In this document: piece by piece, positions 1-5,307 of the stretch
Layout of the letters: each line of letters starts with the position of its first letter
How positions within the stretch are numbered: position 1 is the stretch's first letter
Assembly (NCBI GenBank): GCA_004376485.1
Contig: SOJT01000047.1
Coordinates: forward strand, 1-5,307
Length of the DNA: 5,307 nucleotides
Direction of reading: 5' to 3'
DNA from: Candidatus Aerophobota bacterium
GTDB lineage: Bacteria; Aerophobota; Aerophobia; Aerophobales; AE-B3A
The notes under the pieces: generated by a model
Told to the model about the DNA's origin: nothing
Seen by the model: the letters and a program-made list of their open reading frames with translations, nothing else
Databases searched by the model: none
Made by a program: the position numbers and the translations under genes

Positions 1-729
1 AATGTTTACCTTCTTTACTGAATGGCCAAAATCTCTTGTCCCCCCACCCTGGCTTACAATTTCTAGGAGCTTATGAGGATTTATCACTTTGATGCCTGAA
101 AGTATGTTTATTCTGCTTCTCTTAAACACCTTTGAACTTAAAGGAGTTGTGGGTCCAGCTAAAACTACCATGTGGGCAGTCTTGAGATAGCCCAGGAGAC
201 TATCTATAGTTTTGTTGGCAATGGATGCGGCTGTGATAATTACCACTGAGCATTGAGGCAGGAGCAGAGGCTCAGCCCAGTCCGGTTGATATTCTCCTGT
301 TCCCTGGAGTGGATGCCTTTCGAAAACAAATAACTTTCCCGCCCTGCTTTGAACCCAGGGTATTAAAGGCACAAACGCTCCCACCATTCCCACCGTATCC
401 TTTTTGGATATTCTCAAATATTTTGTGATGTCTCCGGTGACAATTTCTATATTTTCGGGTTTCAATAAAGCATTAATGGCAGCCACACCTACGCTCGAGG
501 GCAGAATACTGGTGGATCTGGCAAGATCTACGAGCTCTCCAGCACCTCGATTCCTAAAATTACCAGGATATTCCAAGGGATATGGAAGCTGATGGCTCAG
601 GGTAGCAGCAAGACCACAGCCCCCATCATCGAGGAGGACAGCTGTATATTTGAGGCCAATGCGAACTTCAACAGCGACCCGTTTCTTTGCTGTATCTCGT
701 ACCTCTGATATGAGCTGATCAACAATCAT
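1..729 (-). CDS. DUF4213/DUF364 family protein, 3' end cut by window edge
   Basis: 243 codons are visible from an ATG at 729, with no stop before the edge. The frame is absent from simple start-to-stop ORF lists because its end lies outside the window. The N-terminal part (about residues 1-95) looks like DUF4213. The C-terminal part (about 105-243) looks like the Rossmann-like DUF364 domain: VGMVGAFVPL near 113-122, SVVIITAASIANKTIDSLL at 161-179, AGPTTPL at 191-197 and a GGGT turn at 228-231. These match the family's conserved GxVG, TxSTLxNxT and GPSTPL-like positions. From family knowledge, a solved member combines an enolase-N-like and a Rossmann-like fold and was proposed to act in heavy-metal chelation; no reaction is established. 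The protein is probably cytosolic, as there is no signal peptide or membrane helix. Little should be missing at the C-terminus. It is the third gene of the operon, 13 bases after the M16 peptidase. Its Shine-Dalgarno GAGGGAG (738-744) overlaps that gene's stop codon, which suggests translational coupling. The family call is firm; the function is unknown. Confidence 0.88.
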   Translation of the reverse strand, partial: MIVDQLISEVRDTAKKRVAVEVRIGLKYTAVLLDDGGCGLAATLSHQLPYPLEYPGNFRNRGAGELVDLARSTSILPSSVGVAAINALLKPENIEIVTGDITKYLRISKKDTVGMVGAFVPLIPWVQSRAGKLFVFERHPLQGTGEYQPDWAEPLLLPQCSVVIITAASIANKTIDSLLGYLKTAHMVVLAGPTTPLSSKVFKRSRINILSGIKVINPHKLLEIVSQGGGTRDFGHSVKKVNI

Positions 730-742
730 CTTAGAATCTCCC

Positions 743-2035
743 TCATAACCTCAGCAGCCTTTCAAAGGACAGTTTCCCATCAAAGGAACCAAGGAGGGCC
801 AGGTTCAAGTTTTTTTCCTGAAAGATATTCTCCGATACTCGTCTGACGTCCTCCAGGCTAACCTTCTCAATCTCCTTCATTATTTCCTCCACAGTCCTAA
901 TCCTGCCTTGAAGGAGCTCTTGTTTTCCTAAAAAGTAGGCCAGGCCTTCAGAATTCTCCAGGCCCATAATGAGCTTTCCCTTAACGTAATTCTTGGCCCG
1001 CTGAAGCTCATCAGGGTTAAGAAGAGATTCTCTGAGCCGGTGAAACTCACCTAAAATAGCCCCTATCACCTCCCCTACTTTACTTCCATCGGTCCCCGCC
1101 TCCACGGAAAGACTGCCTGTGTCCAATAGAGTCTGAATTCCTGAGCCAACAGAGTAAACCAAACCCATCTCTTCCCTTATCTTAATAAAGAGACGGGAAC
1201 TCATGCACCCTCCTAAAATTGTGTTTAAAACCTCCAGGGTGTAGCGATCCGGATGAAGAACACTTATAAAGGTGCGTACTCCCAAACAAATATGAGTTTG
1301 ATCTGTCTTCCTGGGTAGCGCCTTAAAGGCAGGATTTGTCTGGCTCTCCTTCACCGGTATCCAGGTAGTGCGTTTCTTACCAGTAGCATTACCAAAATGG
1401 TTCCTCACCGAAGAAATTACCTTGTCCGGATCTATCTTCCCGGCAACTGCTACCACCATGTTATCCGGTGTGTAACAATTTCGCCATAAATTAGCCAGTT
1501 TCTCTCGATTTAATTGAGGCAGGGCTTCTCTGGATGTGACAATATCCCAGCCCAAGGGGTGGTCCCCGTAAAGAAGAGAATGATACAGTTCCAGGACATA
1601 TTGGGAGGGAGTATCCAGAAGATGATTGATTTCCTGCAAAATAACGCCTTTTTCTAGCTCTATATGTTTTTCATCCAGCCTGGAGTTACAGATAATATCC
1701 GAGAGAACATCCACCGCCAAAAGCACCTTGTCAGCAGGAAGCTTCACGTAGAAGAGAGTGTACTCTGCTCCCGTAAATCCATTAAATTCTCCCCCTACGG
1801 CATCTATTTCTGATGCGATGGATAAAGCGTCCGGGCGCTTTCTTGTCCCTTTACCAAGCATATGCTCCAAAAAGTGAGTTATCCCCACCAAATCCTTTGT
1901 CTCATAGCGGGAACCCAGCCCCACAAAAACTAGAACACTGACTGTTTTAGTCTCCTTCATGGGCCAAACGACGATGCGAAGGTCCCTCTCTCCAGCAGCT
2001 TTTTTGTACATACTCTTTGGTCTTCTTTTTTCCAT
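743..2035 (-). CDS. M16 family zinc metallopeptidase (M16B-like, processing-protease type)
   Basis: 430 residues, the normal length for a single-chain M16B peptidase with two homologous halves. The inverted zinc motif HxxEH is intact as H54-F-L-E57-H58. The third zinc ligand is probably E135, in VILQEI, 77 residues after H58, which is the usual M16 spacing. The C-terminal half carries FIKIREEMGLVYSV (about 283-296), with the Arg (R287) and Tyr (Y294) that complete the substrate site in this family. One polypeptide therefore has all catalytic parts and could work as a homodimer. No signal peptide or membrane helix is evident, so it is probably cytoplasmic. Relatives include Bacillus YmxG/MlpA-type and mitochondrial-processing-like peptidases; the substrate cannot be read from sequence. 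The ATG at 2035 is preceded by GGTGAG (2039-2044) at close spacing. A second Met at residue 9 is a possible alternative start and would not affect the fold. It is the middle gene of the operon, 39 bases after the PAP2-like gene. Confidence 0.93.
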   Translation of the reverse strand: MEKRRPKSMYKKAAGERDLRIVVWPMKETKTVSVLVFVGLGSRYETKDLVGITHFLEHMLGKGTRKRPDALSIASEIDAVGGEFNGFTGAEYTLFYVKLPADKVLLAVDVLSDIICNSRLDEKHIELEKGVILQEINHLLDTPSQYVLELYHSLLYGDHPLGWDIVTSREALPQLNREKLANLWRNCYTPDNMVVAVAGKIDPDKVISSVRNHFGNATGKKRTTWIPVKESQTNPAFKALPRKTDQTHICLGVRTFISVLHPDRYTLEVLNTILGGCMSSRLFIKIREEMGLVYSVGSGIQTLLDTGSLSVEAGTDGSKVGEVIGAILGEFHRLRESLLNPDELQRAKNYVKGKLIMGLENSEGLAYFLGKQELLQGRIRTVEEIMKEIEKVSLEDVRRVSENIFQEKNLNLALLGSFDGKLSFERLLRL

Positions 2036-2074
2036 GCACTCACCCAGCTATCCTAGAGTTATCTTGTCTGACAC

Positions 2075-2680
2075 TCAAAGTCCACCCATTTGATAGATAA
2101 AGAAAACTACCAACATTATACCGGAAGCCAGGATCACCCCGATGAGGGCCTGCCCAAGGGTGTGCCTGCCCCGATGGAGCCTGGCCCAAACCACCATAGG
2201 CACCAGGCCCATGAGGGGGATGGCATAAGATTCAAGTAAAATAAAAAGGCCAGCAGCACAGGCTGTGATAGCGGCAGAATGGATACTCACCTTTGTCTTA
2301 AAAGTAACCAGAGCTACAGCGATAGCAGTAATAGAGTATCCCGATACGATAATTAGCAGCCCCAGAGGAGCCTCAACATAAGTCAAAACTATTAAGTAGA
2401 CGGGCAGGACTGGAAGGGCCACCAGGAGTAAGACTCTCCGTTCCTCGTTAATAGAAAAGTGAAGATCGGTAATCCTTCCTCTCTTAAGCAAGACAAAGCT
2501 CACCCCTAATGGGACAGCCGTGGTGAATATAATCTGCACAGGAAACCAGGTCATAAATTCCTTGGTATTATTGGCAAAATAAAGAGACAAGATGACGGCA
2601 AAAAGAACGGCTACAACATAGGGACTCAGAGTCATAGAGATATAGAAGGCAACTTTCTCTTTCAAGGCCTCTTTACTCAT
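2075..2680 (-). CDS. Integral membrane protein, PAP2 (phosphatidic acid phosphatase type 2)-like, degenerate motifs
   Basis: The open frame extends to a TTG at 2686, but I place the start at the ATG at 2680. Shine-Dalgarno AAGGA (2689-2693) is 8 bases from that ATG and only 2 from the TTG. The protein is 201 residues with about six hydrophobic segments (roughly 12-34, 45-66, 82-101, 103-126, 133-160, 174-196). Remnants of the PAP2 motifs are visible. S132-I-H134 stands where PSGH is expected. R167-x5-H173-x3-Q177 fits SRx5HxxxD with the final Asp replaced by Gln. Motif 1 (Kx6RP) is reduced to NEERR at 78-82, after a family-like KRGRITDL stretch. PAP2 enzymes dephosphorylate lipid phosphates or pyrophosphates at the membrane. 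Whether this variant does so is uncertain, because the first motif and one acidic residue are altered. It is the first gene of the operon, close behind its promoter. Membrane protein is certain; PAP2 relationship is likely; activity is open. Confidence 0.8.
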   Translation of the reverse strand: MSKEALKEKVAFYISMTLSPYVVAVLFAVILSLYFANNTKEFMTWFPVQIIFTTAVPLGVSFVLLKRGRITDLHFSINEERRVLLLVALPVLPVYLIVLTYVEAPLGLLIIVSGYSITAIAVALVTFKTKVSIHSAAITACAAGLFILLESYAIPLMGLVPMVVWARLHRGRHTLGQALIGVILASGIMLVVFFIYQMGGL

Positions 2681-2688
2681 AGTCAAAA

Positions 2689-2693
2689 TCCTT
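2689..2693 (-). promoter_or_regulatory. Ribosome binding site deciding the PAP2-like start
   Basis: AAGGA on the minus strand lies 8 bases before the ATG at 2680 but only 2 bases before the in-frame TTG at 2686. This is why the shorter protein is preferred. Confidence 0.8.
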
Positions 2694-2710
2694 GTCAGCG
2701 ATGATTCTCT

Positions 2711-2739
2711 ATTCTATCGCAAAATGCCAGATTTGTGAA
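2711..2739 (-). promoter_or_regulatory. Sigma-70-type promoter of the three-gene operon
   Basis: On the minus strand, -35 box TTCACA (2734-2739) and -10 box TAGAAT (2711-2716) are separated by exactly 17 bases. Each box has five of six consensus bases. The predicted transcript start is near 2704, which gives a leader of about 24 bases to the ATG at 2680. It is placed to drive the PAP2-like, M16 and DUF364 genes. The boxes and spacing are seen directly; activity is inferred. Confidence 0.72.
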
Positions 2740-2855
2740 GGTGAACGAAAATGAAAGAGGATGGTAGAGAGAAAACCGGGAAAGATCCGCCCAAAAAGTA
2801 TGGTTGATTAAGGCAGGGAAAGTCGTTTTAGATCCCGTTTATGAACAAGGAGGGA

Positions 2856-4001
2856 CTATGGGAAATTTGCCGGGACTTTAGCACCTTCCGCTCTGGAGAG
2901 AATCCTCACAATCCGGCCATAAATTTCCATATGCTTCTCAGCTACTATTTTCCAGGAAAGGTGCTTCTTCACGTAATCCTTTGCATTTTTTGAAAGACTC
3001 TCGGCCAGCCCGGGATGGGAGATAATCTTAACGATATAATCAACAAAATCTTGATCAGAATAGGCTATAAATCCGCAGTTAACCTTATTTACCATCGCCT
3101 GAAAGGAAGAGAGGGGAGAAAGAACCACAGGTTTCCCAAAAGCCAGGCAGTGGGCGAGAATTCCGCTCTGAGCTCCTATCTCATAGGGAAGTATGACCAC
3201 ATCGGCAGCACTGAGAATAGTGTCAAAAACTTCCTGCGAGAAAGGCCCCCTCAGGATTTTGATTCTATCCCTGGAAGGAGAGCTATTGATTAATCTAAGA
3301 AGACTTTGGCCATACTCGCTGCACCCTCGAAGACGTACTCCTCCCGCCGCCACCAGCTCTGCAGAAGGTACTTTTTCAGCAATCCGGGGGAAAATAGAGA
3401 TAATTCGATCAAAGCGTTTTGTAGGCCTAAAATATCCGCAGAGAAGGACGATTTTTTTACCCCTCATCCCTAATTGATTCTTCGCCTCAGGCACAGGATC
3501 AACAATTCTCACCCCGTGAGGAACCACATAAATATGCTCGAAGGGAAAGATCTCCCTCCCAATGCTCTGTCTCTGATATTCCTCATGAACTATGATGGCG
3601 TCTGCTATCCGGCAGATAGCTTCGGTAATCAGCTTCTGATGCTGGGAAAAACTATCATAAACTGTGTGCAGGGTAACTATTATCGGGATGCTGGCCAGTT
3701 TTAGCCTGTAGAGAAGAGGGATAATAGCCACGCCGTGATTGGGTCCATATAGCCCGTATTCATGCTGAATATGCACCACATCCGGCTGAAATGCAGCCAT
3801 GGCATTAAAAACCCGCTCCGATACAGCGAGGCCATCGAGGCTCGAAACAGAATAGAACGATCCTTCCCCTTTCCCAAAAGGGCTAACAATATGGATTTTG
3901 TTAGAGGGCCCCTTTGCTTCGAGCTCCGAAACAAGATAAGAACAATAGGCTGCTATGCCGCACTGCATAGGAGGATAGGTAGAAATAATCCCTATTCGCA
4001 T
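2856..4001 (-). CDS. GT4-type glycosyltransferase (GT-B fold)
   Basis: 381 residues. The open frame reaches an ATG at 4028, but the ATG at 4001 is preferred. It has Shine-Dalgarno AGAGGTG (4008-4014) at ideal spacing, and it begins with the family's N-terminal strand MRIGIISTYPPMQCGIAAY. Other marks of this subfamily are HIQHEYGLYG (77-86), LHTVYDSF (111-118), VPHGV (160-164) and GYFRPTKRFD (189-198), which opens the nucleotide-sugar-binding C-terminal domain. Near 267-293 comes ADVVILPYEIGAQSGILAHC and then FGKPVV. The classical EX7E pair is not in register here; a QSG element occupies the place, as in related GT4 proteins that I know. There is no signal peptide, so the enzyme is cytosolic or peripheral to the membrane. 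It should transfer a sugar from a nucleotide donor, retaining configuration. Donor and acceptor are unknown; GDP-mannose is a guess from the adjacent GH130 gene. It is transcribed divergently from that gene, has its own promoter and a leader of about 157 bases, and is separate from the downstream operon. Confidence 0.92.
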   Translation of the reverse strand: MRIGIISTYPPMQCGIAAYCSYLVSELEAKGPSNKIHIVSPFGKGEGSFYSVSSLDGLAVSERVFNAMAAFQPDVVHIQHEYGLYGPNHGVAIIPLLYRLKLASIPIIVTLHTVYDSFSQHQKLITEAICRIADAIIVHEEYQRQSIGREIFPFEHIYVVPHGVRIVDPVPEAKNQLGMRGKKIVLLCGYFRPTKRFDRIISIFPRIAEKVPSAELVAAGGVRLRGCSEYGQSLLRLINSSPSRDRIKILRGPFSQEVFDTILSAADVVILPYEIGAQSGILAHCLAFGKPVVLSPLSSFQAMVNKVNCGFIAYSDQDFVDYIVKIISHPGLAESLSKNAKDYVKKHLSWKIVAEKHMEIYGRIVRILSRAEGAKVPANFP

Positions 4002-4007
4002 GAAAGA

Positions 4008-4014
4008 CACCTCT
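4008..4014 (-). promoter_or_regulatory. Ribosome binding site deciding the glycosyltransferase start
   Basis: AGAGGTG on the minus strand sits 8 bases (counted from AGAGG) before the ATG at 4001. It lies inside the upstream frame extension from 4028, whose own ATG has only a weak AAGG three bases away. Confidence 0.82.
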
Positions 4015-4095
4015 GATTGACTAAACATTAACCTTGGATTTGGATGAAGGAATTGTCGATACCGGGTGTGAGGATCGGTGGTTATTTTCCTAAAT

Positions 4096-4137
4096 GGGGA
4101 CTCTACCCTTGGTGTAACCGCCCATAATGGTTTCCCC
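4096..4137 (-). other. Possible folded element in the glycosyltransferase leader
   Basis: Read on the minus strand, about 20 bases after the predicted transcript start, GGGGA (4133-4137) can pair with TCCCC (4096-4100), and AACC (4129-4132) with GGTT (4116-4119). The stems stack directly on one side, with a 15-base bulge (4101-4115) on the other and a 9-base loop. I compared it from memory with c-di-GMP, preQ1, fluoride, TPP and guanidine riboswitches and it matches none. The nine base pairs may be chance. Confidence 0.25.
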
Positions 4138-4164
4138 TCTCTTTTGCCTGGAAGTTACATTAAT

Positions 4165-4192
4165 ATAATACATAAAATTCCTTTCGTGTCAA
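4165..4192 (-). promoter_or_regulatory. Promoter of the glycosyltransferase gene
   Basis: On the minus strand a perfect -35 box TTGACA (4187-4192) is followed after 16 bases by TATTAT (4165-4170, five of six consensus bases). A TG pair directly precedes the -10 box, one base off the usual extended -10 position. The predicted start is near 4158, leaving an untranslated leader of about 157 bases. Confidence 0.72.
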
Positions 4193-4247
4193 TTCCTGTT
4201 TTACGTAAAGGTGAAAAAGTCCGCTTTTACGTGACACAAAATTGACA
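4187..4247. promoter_or_regulatory. Symmetric divergent promoter core with candidate operator
   Basis: An inverted repeat, ACGTAAA (4203-4209) and TTTACGT (4226-4232) with 16 bases between, is centred at 4217.5. The two outward -35 boxes are centred at 4217. The left arm is part of a perfect 10-base palindrome, TTTACGTAAA (4200-4209), and TTTTACGT recurs as a direct repeat at 4199 and 4225. The outer flanks also mirror each other: both promoters carry AATTGACA, at 4187-4194 (minus) and 4240-4247 (plus). The repeat arms lie about ten bases upstream of each -35 box, where an activator or a looping repressor could contact both polymerases. The regulator is not in the window and I cannot name its family. 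Confidence 0.55.
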
Positions 4248-4270
4248 TTAAGCAGGCAATATCTTAGAAT
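4242..4270 (+). promoter_or_regulatory. Promoter of the GH130 gene
   Basis: On the plus strand a perfect -35 box TTGACA (4242-4247) is followed after 17 bases by TAGAAT (4265-4270). The predicted start is near 4277, giving a leader of about 85 bases before the TTG codon. The -10 box is identical to that of the operon promoter at 2711-2716. Confidence 0.75.
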
Positions 4271-4348
4271 CAATGAAATGAGCTACGGCTGACCTCTCAG
4301 AGAAAAAGTGCCGAAGCTTCTGGAATACAACATAATTAAATAAACCAA

Positions 4349-4354
4349 AGAGGA
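4349..4354 (+). promoter_or_regulatory. Ribosome binding site of the TTG-started GH130 gene
   Basis: AGAGGA, with its GAGG core at 4350-4353, ends 8 bases before the TTG at 4362. The site is good, and there is no ATG or GTG in frame between the upstream stop and the conserved region. Confidence 0.8.
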
Positions 4355-4361
4355 CCAGAAA

Positions 4362-5307
4362 TTGTCAGCACTAACGAATACTAGACAACCCGGCTCTATA
4401 TTCCGCCGCTATCCTGGCAATCCCATTCTTAAGCCATCACTCTGGCCATATCCTGCGAACGCGGTTTTCAACCCGGGGGCTACTGAGTTCCACGGTGAAA
4501 CACTTTTGCTCGTCCGTGTCGAGGATCTAAGAGGTTTCTCCCATTTGACTGTGGTTAAAAGCAAAGATGGTAGGACAAACTGGCGCATCTCACCTCATCC
4601 CACACTCCAACCAGATGTTAATTTTCAGGAAGAACCATACGGACTTGAGGATCCGCGAATTGTCCGGCTCAGCGAAGAAGGAAAATATGCTATTACCTAC
4701 GTTTCTTTTTCACTGGGAGGTCCTCTCGTTTCCCTGATGATGACCGAGGATTTTCACACCTTTCATCGTATGGGTCCTTTGCTTCCACCTGAAGATAAGG
4801 ATGCCTCTCTGTTTCCCCGCCGTTTTAAGGGTCGATTTGCCCTGATTCACCGGCCAATCATCAGGAGAGAAGCTCATATATGGATATGCTTTTCACCTGA
4901 CTTAAGACACTGGGGAGATCATCGAGTGGTTATTCCAAGAAGACCGGGATGGTGGGACTGTCATAAAGTGGGATTGGGGGCACAACCTATTGAGACTCCC
5001 GAAGGGTGGTTGCTTATCTACCATGGAATCAGACTGGCCGCCTCTGGTAGCTTGTATCGGGTTGGCCTTGCTCTACTCGATCTGGAGGAACCATGGAAAC
5101 TGATCTCTCGCAGCGAGGAATGGGTTTTGAGCCCCAGCACCCAGTACGAACAGGTAGGCGATGTGCCAGGGGTGGTTTTTCCCACTGGAGCTGTCTTAGA
5201 CAGCGGCACCAATGAGCTCCGCCTCTATTATGGTGCGGCCGATAAGGTGGTTGGCTTAGCCACAGCTGATCTTGGCGAACTTACCCGCTTTGTCAAGCAC
5301 TATCAAA
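4362..5307 (+). CDS. GH130 family mannoside phosphorylase/mannosidase, 3' end cut by window edge
   Basis: 315 codons are visible and the frame is open at the right edge, so the gene is missing from start-to-stop ORF lists. There is no ATG or GTG before the conserved N-terminus (RYPGNPIL, 16-23) back to the in-frame stop at 4341-4343. The TTG at 4362, 8 bases after AGAGGA, must serve as start. GH130 signatures follow in order: WPYPANAVFNPGA (28-40), LLVRVEDLRG (49-58), YGLEDPRI (93-100), KDASLFPRR (146-154), LIHRP (161-165), WWDCHKVG (197-204), GWLLIYHG (215-222), GDVPGVVFPTG (266-276) and LYYGAAD (288-294). D97 of EDPR is the likely catalytic acid of the family. The conserved HRP Arg, K202 and H221 look like the basic phosphate pocket of phosphorylases, which favours phosphorolysis of a beta-mannoside to mannose 1-phosphate over hydrolysis. 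The linkage (beta-1,4 or beta-1,2) is not decided; the WWD...G.PIETPEGWL..YHG pattern reminds me of beta-1,2-mannan phosphorylases. No signal peptide is seen, so it is cytoplasmic. Only a short C-terminal piece should be missing. Confidence 0.94.
   Translation, partial: MSALTNTRQPGSIFRRYPGNPILKPSLWPYPANAVFNPGATEFHGETLLLVRVEDLRGFSHLTVVKSKDGRTNWRISPHPTLQPDVNFQEEPYGLEDPRIVRLSEEGKYAITYVSFSLGGPLVSLMMTEDFHTFHRMGPLLPPEDKDASLFPRRFKGRFALIHRPIIRREAHIWICFSPDLRHWGDHRVVIPRRPGWWDCHKVGLGAQPIETPEGWLLIYHGIRLAASGSLYRVGLALLDLEEPWKLISRSEEWVLSPSTQYEQVGDVPGVVFPTGAVLDSGTNELRLYYGAADKVVGLATADLGELTRFVKHYQ

Larger units (their letters stand above)
2681..2855. other. Intergenic region between glycosyltransferase stop and operon start
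   Basis: This 175-base gap holds the operon promoter and the ribosome binding site AAGGA (2689-2693). I looked for a hairpin followed by a T-run after the glycosyltransferase stop (minus strand, below 2856) and found none convincing. Read-through into the operon is therefore possible, or termination is factor-dependent. No small gene is supported here. Confidence 0.6.
4002..4361. other. 360-base divergent intergenic region
   Basis: This gap contains, from left to right, the glycosyltransferase ribosome binding site and leader, its promoter, the symmetric operator-like core, the GH130 promoter and the GH130 leader with its ribosome binding site. I see no supported small gene: the ATG at 4274 is followed by a stop after two codons. 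The GH130 leader (about 4277-4361) shows a short palindrome GAAGCTTC and an A-rich stretch but no clear riboswitch or attenuator. Confidence 0.65.

Noticed and set aside
404..592. 62-codon plus-strand open frame
   Set aside because: It lies antisense inside the DUF364 gene, which has clear family motifs in the other strand. It has no ribosome binding site or recognisable protein features.
2751..2804. 17-codon plus-strand frame starting ATGAAAGAGG
   Set aside because: Very short, no convincing ribosome binding site, and it lies antisense to the promoter region. Chance is the simpler explanation.
2800..2856. Terminator after the glycosyltransferase gene
   Set aside because: I found no stable hairpin followed by a T-run on the minus strand, only weak GGG/CCC pairing.
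3015..4016. Several open frames of 76-94 codons, on plus and minus strands
   Set aside because: All overlap the well-supported glycosyltransferase gene in other frames and resemble no known protein. They are coding shadows.
4164..4169. Perfect TATAAT on the plus strand
   Set aside because: No acceptable -35 box lies 16-18 bases upstream. The same AT-rich stretch is explained as the -10 region of the minus-strand glycosyltransferase promoter.
4277..4361. Riboswitch or attenuator in the GH130 leader
   Set aside because: The only visible symmetry is the short palindrome around GAAGCTTC, which leaves no loop. There is no match to a riboswitch consensus that I know.
5018..5212. 64-codon minus-strand open frame
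   Set aside because: It is antisense to the conserved C-terminal GH130 motifs, with no independent support.

Overview
The window holds five protein-coding genes and no RNA gene, mobile element or CRISPR array that I can see. It is bacterial: every start has a recognisable Shine-Dalgarno sequence, and three promoters resemble the sigma-70 consensus, two with -10 box TAGAAT and one with TATTAT. Base composition is intermediate. I cannot place the phylum. The gene families fit an anaerobic or uncultivated bacterial lineage, but that is a weak inference.

Left part (1-2739, all minus strand). One promoter at 2711-2739 lies just upstream of a tightly packed three-gene unit. In transcription order it holds a six-helix membrane protein related to PAP2 phosphatases (2680 to 2075), an M16 zinc metallopeptidase with a complete active site (2035 to 743) and a DUF4213/DUF364 protein (729 to 1, running off the left edge). 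The gaps are 39 and 13 bases. Nothing in the window explains why these three families travel together.

Middle (2856-4001, minus strand). A GT4-type glycosyltransferase of the GT-B fold. Its true start is nine codons inside the longest open frame.

Right part (4002-5307). A 360-base divergent control region separates the glycosyltransferase from a plus-strand GH130 gene (mannoside phosphorylase/mannosidase family). The GH130 gene starts with TTG at 4362 and runs off the right edge after 315 visible codons. Two strong promoters face away from each other. Both -35 regions carry the identical octamer AATTGACA. Between them lies an inverted repeat, ACGTAAA-N16-TTTACGT, whose centre coincides with the centre of the promoter pair. 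This suggests that one regulator controls both genes and that the two enzymes work in one mannose-related glycan pathway. It is the most interesting structure in the window.

I found no clearly undescribed system. The best leads are the symmetric divergent promoter, the GT4-GH130 pair under it, the PAP2-like protein with altered catalytic motifs, and the unexplained M16/PAP2-like/DUF364 operon.
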